A stretch of 64,000 nucleotides of DNA from Dyadobacter arcticus (GTDB lineage: Bacteria > Bacteroidota > Bacteroidia > Cytophagales > Spirosomataceae), in NCBI RefSeq assembly GCF_011762185.1, contig NZ_JAASQJ010000001.1:496001-560000 (forward strand), given 5' to 3'. This document shows positions 43,153 to 52,070 of the stretch, piece by piece (position 1 is the stretch's first letter; each line of letters begins with the position of its first letter). Under the pieces are notes generated by a model. The model was not told the origin of the DNA. It made no database searches and saw only the letters and a list, made by a program, of their open reading frames with translations. Both the position numbers and the translations under genes were made by a program.

Positions 43153-44466
43153 ATGAAACGATTCTTAGAGACAATTAAACATATATTTGCGATAGAGGAG
43201 TTGAGAACGCGTATTCTCAACACTTTGTTGTTTATAACTATTTTTCGTTTGGGGTCTTACGTGGCATTACCGGGGGTTGAGCCGGACCAAATGAATGTTT
43301 CTTCGCAGGGTTTGTTGGGACTTCTTGATACTTTTTTAGGGGGAGCTTTTAGTAAGGCATCCATCTTTGCGTTGGGTATCATGCCTTATATTTCTGCGTC
43401 TATTGCCATTCAGTTGTTGACGATGGCATTGCCTTACTTTCAGAAAATGCAGAAGGAAGGTGAGTCAGGTCGCAAAAAATTGAATCAAATCACAAGGGTG
43501 CTTACCATAGTGGTAACCCTGGTTCAGGGAACTGCTTACTTGAATACTACTGTGCCAGACGAAGCCCTGCTTGTTAGCAGAAGTCTCTTCTCTATTTCAT
43601 CTGTATTTGTGTTGACTGCGGGGACCATGTTTTGTATGTGGCTTGGAGAAAGAATTACAGATAAAGGAATCGGGAATGGTATTTCAATGCTTATTATGAT
43701 TGGCATTGTGTCCAGGTTTCCAGGAGCAATATACAAGGAATTTGTTTCGAGGGGTAGTGGTGGAATTTTGCTATTTGTGCTTGAGATAGTGGCCCTGTAT
43801 TTTGTAATTATGGGTGCCGTCATGTTGACTCAGGCTGTGCGACGAATTCCCATTCAGTATGCCAAACAGGTAGTGGGAAACAGGGTAATGGGCGGGCAAC
43901 GTCAGTATTTGCCATTGAAACTCAATGCGGCGGGAGTAATGCCCATCATTTTTGCGCAAGCTTTGATGTTTATCCCTTCGTTGGGTGCCTCATACTTTGC
44001 TGAGAAGAGCGATTTTGCCAGTAATGTTGCAACTATCTTCGCAAATTATACTACATGGCAGTATAACCTGCTTTTTGCGGTATTGATCATTGTTTTCACA
44101 TTCTTCTATACAGCCATTTCGGTGAATCCGCAGCAAATTGCGGACGATATGAAGAGAGGTGGAGGTTTTATCCCAGGCGTGAAGCCCGGGCAACAGACAT
44201 CGGAATATATTAGCTCTGTACTAGACAGGATTACTTTTCCCGGTTCTTTAATGCTAGCCGTGGTAGCTACTCTGCCTGCATTCGCAAGTTTATTGGGCGT
44301 GTCAACAGATTTTGCCCATTTCTTTGGAGGAACCTCTTTACTAATTATGGTTGGTGTTGTGTTGGATACGCTACAACAAGTCGAGAGCTATCTTTTAATG
44401 AGAAGATACGAAGGTTTGATGAAGTCTGGTAGGGTTAAAGGTAGAACAGAGAGCGTTGCTATCTGA
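43153..44466 (+). CDS. secY: Preprotein translocase subunit SecY
   Basis: Pore subunit of the Sec translocon in the inner membrane. The 437-residue protein has ten predicted helices, with LRTRILNTLLFITIFRLGS at helix 1, the plug region, GIMPYISASIAIQLL, and the cytoplasmic loop MKRGGGFIPGVKPGQQT that binds the ribosome and SecA. The C-terminal MRRYEGLMKSGRVKGR is typical. It is translated from the r-protein transcript; map follows 6 nt later without adk between. Confidence 0.97.
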   Translation: MKRFLETIKHIFAIEELRTRILNTLLFITIFRLGSYVALPGVEPDQMNVSSQGLLGLLDTFLGGAFSKASIFALGIMPYISASIAIQLLTMALPYFQKMQKEGESGRKKLNQITRVLTIVVTLVQGTAYLNTTVPDEALLVSRSLFSISSVFVLTAGTMFCMWLGERITDKGIGNGISMLIMIGIVSRFPGAIYKEFVSRGSGGILLFVLEIVALYFVIMGAVMLTQAVRRIPIQYAKQVVGNRVMGGQRQYLPLKLNAAGVMPIIFAQALMFIPSLGASYFAEKSDFASNVATIFANYTTWQYNLLFAVLIIVFTFFYTAISVNPQQIADDMKRGGGFIPGVKPGQQTSEYISSVLDRITFPGSLMLAVVATLPAFASLLGVSTDFAHFFGGTSLLIMVGVVLDTLQQVESYLLMRRYEGLMKSGRVKGRTESVAI

Positions 44467-44472
44467 TAAAAG

Positions 44473-45270
44473 ATGATTTATCTTAAAACAGAGGAGGAAA
44501 TAGCCCTTATAAAGGTAAGTGCCCAGGTTTTAGGTAAGGCGCATGCGGAGGTTGCAACTTGGGTTAAACCCGGAATTACAACCGCTAAGCTCGACGCTGT
44601 TGCGGAGGAGTATATCCGTGACTATGGAGGAATTCCTTCTTTCAAAGGGTTTAACAAATTCCCAGCTTCTCTTTGTATATCTGTAAATGAGGTTGTTGTT
44701 CATGGTATCCCTGGAAGTTATATATTGAAAGACGGAGATGTAGTGTCTATTGATTGTGGGGTTAAGTTGAATGGTTTCCATAGTGATAGTGCTTATACCT
44801 ATCCAGTCGGTGAGGTATCAAGAGAAGTAATGAATCTTCTTTCGGCAACGAAAAAGTCGTTATACAGGGGAATAGATCAAGCAATTGATGGTTTGCGGAT
44901 AGGGGATATAGGATTTGCAGTTCAAAGCTATGTGGAGGAGAGAGGATATACTGTTGTTAGGGAGTTGGTTGGACATGGTGTCGGAAAAGATCTTCATGAA
45001 AGCCCAGAAGTTCCGAATTACGGAAAAAGAGGAAAGGGTGTCAGGTTGAGGGAGGGAATGGTTTTAGCTATTGAGCCCATGATTAATCTTGGATCCAAGT
45101 CAGTTATGCAGGAGCGGGATGGGTGGACAATCAGGACAAGCGATAGAAAGTATTCCGCTCATTTTGAACATACAGTTGTAGTTCGTAAAGGCAAGGCTGA
45201 GATTCTGACAACTTTTGACTACATAGAAAAAGTCACGGCCAACACCAGCCTTATGGTGGAAGTGAAGTAA
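44473..45270 (+). CDS. map: Type I methionine aminopeptidase
   Basis: Removes the N-terminal methionine from nascent proteins. The 265-residue enzyme shows the five metal ligands in context: SIDCGVKLNGFHSDSAYT (two Asp), GHGVGKDLHESPEVPNYG (His), LAIEPMINLG (Glu) and HFEHTVVV (Glu). It starts 6 nt after secY, suggesting coupled translation. In many bacteria adk lies between secY and map; it is missing here. Confidence 0.96.
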   Translation: MIYLKTEEEIALIKVSAQVLGKAHAEVATWVKPGITTAKLDAVAEEYIRDYGGIPSFKGFNKFPASLCISVNEVVVHGIPGSYILKDGDVVSIDCGVKLNGFHSDSAYTYPVGEVSREVMNLLSATKKSLYRGIDQAIDGLRIGDIGFAVQSYVEERGYTVVRELVGHGVGKDLHESPEVPNYGKRGKGVRLREGMVLAIEPMINLGSKSVMQERDGWTIRTSDRKYSAHFEHTVVVRKGKAEILTTFDYIEKVTANTSLMVEVK

Positions 45271-45282
45271 TAAACACCACGA

Positions 45283-45501
45283 ATGGCTAAACAAGCATCA
45301 ATAGAACAGGATGGAGTAATTCTCGAAGCTTTGTCAAACGCAATGTTTCGGGTTGTATTAGAAAACAAACATGAAGTAATAGCGCACATATCCGGAAAAA
45401 TGAGAATGCACTATATAAAAATATTACCGGGAGACCGTGTAAAATTGGAAATGTCTCCTTATGATTTGTCAAAGGCAAGAATTACCTATAGATATAAGTA
45501 A
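45283..45501 (+). CDS. infA: Translation initiation factor IF-1
   Basis: A 72-residue OB-fold factor occupying the ribosomal A site during initiation. The sequence [40 protein letters not shown] and [11 protein letters not shown] is typical. It lies 12 nt after map and 39 nt before rpmJ. Confidence 0.97.
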   Translation: MAKQASIEQDGVILEALSNAMFRVVLENKHEVIAHISGKMRMHYIKILPGDRVKLEMSPYDLSKARITYRYK

Positions 45502-45540
45502 GAAGTTGATCACCTTTTATTAACACATAAGTATAATCAG

Positions 45541-45657
45541 ATGAAGGTCAAAGCATCAGTTAAGAAGCGCAGCGAAGACTGCAAAGTTATACGCCGTAAG
45601 GGTAAAGTGTATGTAATAAATAAAAAGAACCCACGGTATAAACAAAGACAAGGTTAA
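45541..45657 (+). CDS. rpmJ: 50S ribosomal protein L36 (bL36), zinc-free form
   Basis: A 38-residue protein: [20 protein letters not shown] followed by [18 protein letters not shown]. Of the four zinc ligands of the classic form (three Cys, one His), only Cys14 remains; the others are Ser11, Asn and Tyr. It is therefore the zinc-independent type. It is too short for most ORF length cut-offs but is unambiguous in sequence and position between infA and rpsM. Confidence 0.96.
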   Translation: MKVKASVKKRSEDCKVIRRKGKVYVINKKNPRYKQRQG

Positions 45658-45662
45658 TCATT

Positions 45663-46040
45663 ATGGCACGTATTTCAGGAGTTGATATTCCAGACCGTAA
45701 AAGAGGCGAAATCTCATTGACTTATATTTTTGGAATTGGACGTAGTTCCGCTAAGAAGATTCTAGGAAAAGCTGGTGTTGATTTGGATAAAAAAGTAATA
45801 GACTGGTCTGATGATGAGTCTGGAGCTATCCGTGCGGTCATTGCTGGTGAGTATAAAGTAGAAGGCGCCCTAAAGTCGGAAGTTCAGCTAAGCATTAAGC
45901 GTTTGATGGATATTGCTTGTTATCGTGGCCTTCGCCATCGTAAAGGGTTGCCATTGCGTGGACAAAGAACTAAGAACAATTCTCGTACGCGTAAGGGAAA
46001 ACGCAAAACAATAGCGAACAAGAAAAAGGCTACCAAATAA
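45663..46040 (+). CDS. rpsM: 30S ribosomal protein S13 (uS13)
   Basis: Head protein bridging to L5. The 125-residue sequence starts [20 protein letters not shown], with [14 protein letters not shown] and the basic tail [18 protein letters not shown]. It starts the alpha-operon section. A small hairpin GTGGAT/ATCCAC (46051-46065) occurs in the 42-nt gap to rpsK. Confidence 0.97.
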   Translation: MARISGVDIPDRKRGEISLTYIFGIGRSSAKKILGKAGVDLDKKVIDWSDDESGAIRAVIAGEYKVEGALKSEVQLSIKRLMDIACYRGLRHRKGLPLRGQRTKNNSRTRKGKRKTIANKKKATK

Positions 46041-46082
46041 ACAATGAGCAGTGGATGCGATCCACAACTTATTCCATAAGCA

Positions 46083-46478
46083 ATGGCACAGAACAAAAGA
46101 AAAGATAAAGCGAAAAAAAGGGTAGTAGTAGTAGAATCTGTTGGGCAGGTTCATATTAAGGCTTCTTTCAACAATATTATTATCTCTATTACCAATAGCA
46201 ACGGACAGGTTATTTCCTGGGGTTCCGCTGGTAAAATGGGATTCAGGGGATCGAAGAAAAATACTCCATATGCTGCTCAGACCGCGGCTCAAAGTGCAGC
46301 TCAGGTTGCTTTTGATCTGGGAATGCGTAAAGCAGAAGTATTTGTTAAAGGTCCTGGATCCGGACGTGAGTCGGCGATCCGTACCATTCAAAATGCGGGA
46401 ATTGAAGTGACCACCATTCGTGATATCACTCCATTGCCTCACAATGGTTGCCGCCCTCCGAAGCGTCGCAGAGTATAG
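46083..46478 (+). CDS. rpsK: 30S ribosomal protein S11 (uS11)
   Basis: Platform protein near the mRNA exit. The 131-residue sequence has [39 protein letters not shown] and the conserved C-terminus [18 protein letters not shown] terminator-like hairpin lies 10 nt downstream, before rpsD. Confidence 0.97.
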   Translation: MAQNKRKDKAKKRVVVVESVGQVHIKASFNNIIISITNSNGQVISWGSAGKMGFRGSKKNTPYAAQTAAQSAAQVAFDLGMRKAEVFVKGPGSGRESAIRTIQNAGIEVTTIRDITPLPHNGCRPPKRRRV

Positions 46479-46487
46479 GTTTATTAT

Positions 46488-46528
46488 CCATTCGTAATTT
46501 GGACACTGGGGTTACCGAATGGTTTTTT
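46488..46528 (+). terminator. Terminator-like hairpin between rpsK and rpsD
   Basis: CCATTCGTAA (46488-46497) pairs with TTACCGAATGG (46512-46522) with a one-base bulge and a 14-nt loop, followed by six T. It would lower read-through into rpsD-rpoA, or act as an attenuator for S4 feedback; no new promoter is evident after it. Confidence 0.6.
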
Positions 46529-46557
46529 ATTAATTATAAGTAAACAAAAAGTTTTTA

Positions 46558-47163
46558 ATGGCACGTTATACAGGTCCCAAATCAAAGATTGCAAGACGTT
46601 ACGGAGAACCCATTATGGGACCGAGCAAGGCGCTTGCAAAAAAGAATTACCCTCCCGGAATGCACGGAAAGGGTCGCCGTTCCAAAAAGTCGGAATATGC
46701 TTTACAGTTAATGGAAAAGCAAAAGGTGAAATTTATTTACGGTATACTTGAGAGACAGTTCCGCAATCTTTTTGAAAAGGCTTCGGTTAAAGAGGGTATT
46801 ACTGGTGAAAACCTCTTAAAGTACTGTGAAGCTCGTTTGGATAATACAGTCTATCGTCTGGGAATTTCCCCAACTAGGCGCGCTGCACGTCAGCTAGTTT
46901 CTCACAAGCACATTCTTGTTGATGGAGAAATTGTTAATATCCCTTCTTATTCTCTGCGTCCGGGCCAGGTTGTAACTGTTCGAGAGAAATCTAAATCTCT
47001 TGAAGCCGTTACAGATAGCTTAGCAGGACATAGCTCCAAAGGTTTTAACTGGCTGGAGTGGGATGTTCAAAGTTTGTCTGGAAAGTTTGTCACTTTCCCA
47101 GAACGCGAACAAATCCCGGAAAACATCAACGAGCAACTTATCGTTGAGTTGTATTCTAAATAA
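46558..47163 (+). CDS. rpsD: 30S ribosomal protein S4 (uS4)
   Basis: 16S rRNA-binding assembly initiator and, in E. coli, the repressor of the alpha operon. The 201-residue sequence has [40 protein letters not shown] and the S4 RNA-binding domain ([20 protein letters not shown]). The N-terminal zinc-binding cysteines of some homologues are absent. It is bracketed by terminator-like hairpins on both sides. Confidence 0.97.
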   Translation: MARYTGPKSKIARRYGEPIMGPSKALAKKNYPPGMHGKGRRSKKSEYALQLMEKQKVKFIYGILERQFRNLFEKASVKEGITGENLLKYCEARLDNTVYRLGISPTRRAARQLVSHKHILVDGEIVNIPSYSLRPGQVVTVREKSKSLEAVTDSLAGHSSKGFNWLEWDVQSLSGKFVTFPEREQIPENINEQLIVELYSK

Positions 47164-47178
47164 TATCTTCATCATTCG

Positions 47179-47209
47179 GTACTTCCTCGTTTCGAGGGAG
47201 TGCTTTTTT
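47179..47209 (+). terminator. Terminator between rpsD and rpoA
   Basis: Arms 47179-47189 (GTACTTCCTCG) and 47193-47203 (CGAGGGAGTGC) pair over 11 bp with two wobble pairs and a TTT loop, followed by six T. If it works, rpoA-rplQ need read-through or their own promoter. Confidence 0.75.
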
Positions 47210-47225
47210 GGCCGGAAACGGCAAT

Positions 47226-47239
47226 TTTGCGATCGCAAA
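47226..47239. repeat. 14-bp perfect palindrome upstream of rpoA
   Basis: TTTGCGATCGCAAA is a perfect palindrome centred on GCGATCGC, 53 nt before the rpoA ATG. It lies between the rpsD terminator and the rpoA ribosome-binding site and could be an operator. Confidence 0.5.
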
Positions 47240-47275
47240 GGTAACGGTAGCGTGATCAACTATCATTTACTACTT

Positions 47276-47284
47276 AAAAAGGAG
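47276..47284 (+). promoter_or_regulatory. Shine-Dalgarno sequence of rpoA
   Basis: AAAAAGGAG ends 8 nt before the rpoA ATG, a classical spacing. The r-protein genes around it have no such site. Bacteroidota ribosomes generally do not rely on the Shine-Dalgarno interaction, so this one is unusual. Confidence 0.6.
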
Positions 47285-47292
47285 CAAGGACT

Positions 47293-48282
47293 ATGTCAAT
47301 ATTAGCTTTCCAAATGCCTGATAAGGTCGTCATGGAAAAAGCAGATGACTTTCACGGGTTGTTTGAGTTTAAGCCTTTAGAGAAAGGATACGGCGTAACA
47401 ATTGGTAATGCGTTACGTAGAATACTTCTTTCATCTTTGGAAGGCTATGCCATCACGAGTGTGAAGTTCCCTGGAGTTCTTCATGAGTTTTCTTCTATCG
47501 AAGGTATTGTTGAGGATGTAACAGAAATCATCCTGAACCTAAAAATGGTTCGTTTTAAAAAAGTTTCTGATCTGAGCGAAAGCAGAATCGTTGTAAATCT
47601 TAAAAATGTGTCGGCTATAACGGCTGGCGACATTGGTAAGTTTACCAATGCATTCGAGGTTTTGAACCCAGATCAGGTGATTTGTCATATAGATGATCAA
47701 AAGGAGTTCGAAATGGAACTTCTTTTGGACAAAGGAAGAGGTTATGTTCCGGCCGATGAGCCAAGGGCAAATGAATTGCCGTTTGGATATATCGCTGTGG
47801 ATTCAATCTACACACCTATCAAAAATGTCAAATACAGTGTTGAAAATACACGTGTAGAACAACGCACCGATTATGAGCGTCTTTTAATAGATATCCAAAC
47901 TGATGGTTCAATCCATCCTGAGGATGCATTGAAGGGTGCAGCAAACATTTTGATTCAACATTTCATGTTGTTCTCTGACCAAACAATGACGTTTGAGAAG
48001 CAGAAGGCAGAAGAAGATAATCAGGTTGATGAAGAAATGCTTCGCATGAGAAAGCTCCTGAAAACATCTTTGTCAGAATTGGATCTTTCGGTTCGTGCGT
48101 ATAACTGTTTGAAATCTGCTGATGTTAAGTCACTTGGTGATTTGGTAAGGCTTGAAATTTCTGACATGATGAAGTTCCGCAATTTTGGTAAAAAGTCCCT
48201 CACTGAGTTAGAGCAACTTGTTGCTGACAAGCAATTGACGTTTGGGATGGATGTTGCCAAATATCGTTTGGACGAGGATTAA
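47293..48282 (+). CDS. rpoA: DNA-directed RNA polymerase subunit alpha
   Basis: The 329-residue alpha subunit that dimerises to scaffold RNA polymerase. The N-terminal domain (about 1-230) has [20 protein letters not shown] and [19 protein letters not shown]. The C-terminal domain (about 250-325) has [20 protein letters not shown] and [12 protein letters not shown], with the UP-element arginine (SVRAYN) conserved. It is preceded by a terminator, a palindrome and a good Shine-Dalgarno sequence, suggesting regulation separate from the r-protein genes. Confidence 0.97.
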   Translation: MSILAFQMPDKVVMEKADDFHGLFEFKPLEKGYGVTIGNALRRILLSSLEGYAITSVKFPGVLHEFSSIEGIVEDVTEIILNLKMVRFKKVSDLSESRIVVNLKNVSAITAGDIGKFTNAFEVLNPDQVICHIDDQKEFEMELLLDKGRGYVPADEPRANELPFGYIAVDSIYTPIKNVKYSVENTRVEQRTDYERLLIDIQTDGSIHPEDALKGAANILIQHFMLFSDQTMTFEKQKAEEDNQVDEEMLRMRKLLKTSLSELDLSVRAYNCLKSADVKSLGDLVRLEISDMMKFRNFGKKSLTELEQLVADKQLTFGMDVAKYRLDED

Positions 48283-48353
48283 TTAATATTCCATCATAAG
48301 GATGTATTCTGTAGCGCGATCGTCGCAGCTCGAAGCAACTAAACAAAAAAACA

Positions 48354-48917
48354 ATGAGACACGGTAAGAAAGATAATCACTTAGGAAGAACAGCATCTCA
48401 CCGCAAGGCAATGCTTTCAAACATGGCTTCTTCCTTGATTATCCATAAGAGAATTGAAACAACTTTGACAAAGGCAAAGGAGCTTCGTAAATACGTAGAA
48501 CCTTTGTTAACCCGCGCGAAGGAAGATTCTACACATAACAGAAGGATCGCATTTTCTTATTTGAACGACAAGGAATCAACCAAAGAACTTTTTGGTATCG
48601 TTTCAGATAAAATAGCTTCGCGCCCAGGTGGTTACACAAGAATCATCAAATTGGGGAACAGACTTGGTGATGCGGCCGAAAAAGCGCTGATCGAGTTGGT
48701 TGACTTTAATGATGCTTTGTTACTTGCAAATGCTGATAAACCAGCAAAAACGCGTAGGAGCAGAAGAGGTGGAGTTAAAAAGTCAGATTCAACGGATGAA
48801 GTAGTAGCTGCGTCACCTGTCAAGAAAGTGGATCATCCAATCGTTGCAGAAGCAGAACCTGATTCTGAAGATGTGAAAGAAAGTGAAGAATTACCAGGCG
48901 AAACTGAAAAGGAATAG
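48354..48917 (+). CDS. rplQ: 50S ribosomal protein L17 (bL17) with acidic tail
   Basis: Exit-tunnel-side 50S protein. Residues 1-120 are canonical ([40 protein letters not shown]). The remaining 65 or so residues form a low-complexity tail, first basic ([12 protein letters not shown]) then acidic ([18 protein letters not shown]), absent from the E. coli protein (127 aa). Similar tails are common in Bacteroidota. It ends the r-protein block, followed by a strong terminator. Confidence 0.96.
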   Translation: MRHGKKDNHLGRTASHRKAMLSNMASSLIIHKRIETTLTKAKELRKYVEPLLTRAKEDSTHNRRIAFSYLNDKESTKELFGIVSDKIASRPGGYTRIIKLGNRLGDAAEKALIELVDFNDALLLANADKPAKTRRSRRGGVKKSDSTDEVVAASPVKKVDHPIVAEAEPDSEDVKESEELPGETEKE

Positions 48918-48944
48918 TTTTGGAAATCTGAAAATGATATATGA

Positions 48945-48978
48945 AAAGGGTTGAACGGTTTCGTTTAACCCTTTTTTA
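48945..48978 (+). terminator. Terminator after rplQ
   Basis: Arms 48947-48957 (AAGGGTTGAAC) and 48964-48974 form an 11-bp stem with one wobble, a 6-nt loop and a following T-run. It marks the end of the ribosomal block. Confidence 0.88.
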
Positions 48979-48993
48979 TGGCTAAAAATTTCT

Positions 48994-49001
48994 ATTTTTG
49001 C
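48994..49001 (+). promoter_or_regulatory. carA -7 element
   Basis: TATTTTTG followed by CACCGG is an exact TAnnTTTG match 69 nt before the carA ATG and just past the rplQ terminator. No TTG is at the usual distance; the region 20 nt upstream is the T-run of the terminator. Confidence 0.5.
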
Positions 49002-49069
49002 ACCGGATTTTTAATTAACCCTCAGAATGCTTCATTTTCGGGCCAAATAAAGTAAAGATTATCTTCAAT

Positions 49070-50173
49070 ATGAATCAAAAAAGGGAAGCTCTGTTATTGC
49101 TGGAAGACGGAACAGCATACAAAGGATTGGCCTTGGGCATCCATGGTACAACTGGTGGAGAAATTTGCTTCAACACGGGCATGACAGGGTATCAGGAAAT
49201 TTATACCGATCCTTCCTATTACGGTCAGATTATTGTTAACACGAATTCCCATATCGGAAATTATGGAGTTCAATTAGAGGATGAAGAGGAATCGTCTTCT
49301 GTAAAGATCCGGGGAATGGTTTGTAATACTTTTTCCACCATTTATTCCCGTTATACTGCCGACTTTTCATTGCAGGAATATTTTGAAAGGGCCGGTATTG
49401 TTGGTATTAGCAATGTCGATACAAGACACCTGGTGCGGCATGTAAGGCAAAAAGGTGTAATGAATGCAATTATTTCTTCTGAAATCCTGGATGAAGCACA
49501 GCTTATGGAAGAATTAAAGAAAATCCCTTCCATGGACGGATTAGAACTATCGTCCCAGGTTACCACGGACGAAGCGTATTTCATGGGCGATGAGAAGACG
49601 AGCAAATGGAGAATCGCTGTCATGGATTATGGCATAAAGAAAAGCATTCTCAAAAATCTGACTTCAAGAGGATGCTATTGCAAAGTCTTTCCCGCAAAAA
49701 CATCTTTTGAGGAAGTAATGAAATGGCAGCCAGATGGATTTTTCATTTCAAACGGTCCGGGAGATCCATCTGCAATGTTATATGCGGTTGAAAGTGTAAA
49801 CCAGATGATAAAGAGTAATAAGCCTCTTTTTGGCATATGCCTCGGTCATCAGCTCTTGGCACTTTCAAGTGGCATTAATACTTATAAAATGCATCACGGT
49901 CATAGAGGGTTGAACCATCCAGTTAAAAACCTAATATCTGGTTTTTGCGAGATAACCTCACAAAATCATGGATTTGCAGTCAACCCCGATGAAATTGAAA
50001 GCCATCCCGACATCGAGATAACACACGTTAATTTGAACGATAAAACAATTGAGGGTATCCGAAGAAAAGACCATCCGGCATTCTCGGTGCAGTACCACCC
50101 GGAGGCATCACCGGGACCGCACGATTCTCGTTATCTTTTCGACGATTTCATAAAATTGCTAAGTGAAAATTAG
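49070..50173 (+). CDS. carA: Carbamoyl-phosphate synthase small (glutaminase) subunit
   Basis: Supplies ammonia from glutamine to CarB for arginine and pyrimidine synthesis. The 367-residue protein has the CarA N-domain (GEICFNTGMTGYQEIYTDPS) and a class I glutamine amidotransferase domain with the nucleophile in FGICLGHQLLAL, and QYHPEASPGPHD containing the His-Glu pair. CarB is not adjacent. The gene is monocistronic, between the rplQ terminator and its own terminator. Confidence 0.96.
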   Translation: MNQKREALLLLEDGTAYKGLALGIHGTTGGEICFNTGMTGYQEIYTDPSYYGQIIVNTNSHIGNYGVQLEDEEESSSVKIRGMVCNTFSTIYSRYTADFSLQEYFERAGIVGISNVDTRHLVRHVRQKGVMNAIISSEILDEAQLMEELKKIPSMDGLELSSQVTTDEAYFMGDEKTSKWRIAVMDYGIKKSILKNLTSRGCYCKVFPAKTSFEEVMKWQPDGFFISNGPGDPSAMLYAVESVNQMIKSNKPLFGICLGHQLLALSSGINTYKMHHGHRGLNHPVKNLISGFCEITSQNHGFAVNPDEIESHPDIEITHVNLNDKTIEGIRRKDHPAFSVQYHPEASPGPHDSRYLFDDFIKLLSEN

Positions 50174-50180
50174 TATGAAG

Positions 50181-50206
50181 AAGCCTCCCGATGCGGAGGC
50201 TTTTTT
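50181..50206 (+). terminator. Terminator after carA
   Basis: AAGCCTCC (50181-50188) and GGAGGCTT (50195-50202) form an 8-bp perfect stem with a 6-nt loop and a run of six T, 8 nt past the carA stop. Confidence 0.9.
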
Positions 50207-50351
50207 CTTTTCCAAACAACCAAAACGATACTGATTGTCAGATAAATTCACTAGGTTAACAACATGTGAAATTTACCCAAAAGTGAATTCTAGTTTATGG
50301 ATGACAATTTTTTTGTGTTATTTTGTAATGTTAACATGTTCAAATTTTTAA

Positions 50352-51641
<1,290 letters not shown>

Positions 51642-51652
51642 TATTACATTAG

Positions 51653-51677
51653 GAACCGGAGCTTTTAGCTCCGGTTC
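51653..51677 (+). terminator. Hairpin after eno
   Basis: GAACCGGAGC (51653-51662) and GCTCCGGTTC (51668-51677) form a perfect 10-bp stem with a 5-nt loop, followed by TGTTTC. The T-run is poor, so some read-through into the FtsB-like gene 20 nt on is likely. Confidence 0.65.
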
Positions 51678-51696
51678 TGTTTCAAGGCATTTTGAA

Positions 51697-52029
51697 ATGA
51701 AAAACAAGTCATTCTGGTCTCTCCATACTCTAAGGAATTTTTACATAGCCACTTTGCTGGCTTGGCTTGTGTGGATTTTCGTGCTTGATAATAATAATCT
51801 CAGGGTTGTTTTTTCTAACAGGATCAAAATGAAGGAGCTGGAAACCGAGAAGTCCATTCTGTTGGAAAAAATCAGCCAGGTAAAAAAGGAAAGAGACGAA
51901 GTATTCGGAAATCCGAAAATGCTTGAAAAATTGGCGCGTGAAAAATTTCTGATGCGTCGCCCAAATGAAGAGGTTTACGTAATTATTGATGAAAATAACG
52001 AACCTTCTGAGCTTGAAAAGTCAGAGTGA
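51697..52029 (+). CDS. FtsB/DivIC-like septum formation initiator
   Basis: A 110-residue bitopic protein: short cytoplasmic N-terminus, one transmembrane helix (about residues 15-30, IATLLAWLVWIFVL), then a coiled coil (about 45-75, KMKELETEKSILLEKISQVK) and the conserved NPKMLEKLAREKFLMRRPNEEVY. Family members bridge FtsL and FtsQ at the division septum. It follows eno, as ftsB does in E. coli and many other bacteria, and precedes gpmI by 41 nt. Confidence 0.88.
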   Translation: MKNKSFWSLHTLRNFYIATLLAWLVWIFVLDNNNLRVVFSNRIKMKELETEKSILLEKISQVKKERDEVFGNPKMLEKLAREKFLMRRPNEEVYVIIDENNEPSELEKSE

Positions 52030-52070
52030 TAGGCAGAAGCTTCAAGTGATAAATCATAAAATTTAAGACA

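Noticed and set aside
50254..50345. Near-repeats of GTTAACA upstream of eno as a regulatory array
   Set aside because: The copies are short, imperfect and AT-rich; chance similarity is likely.
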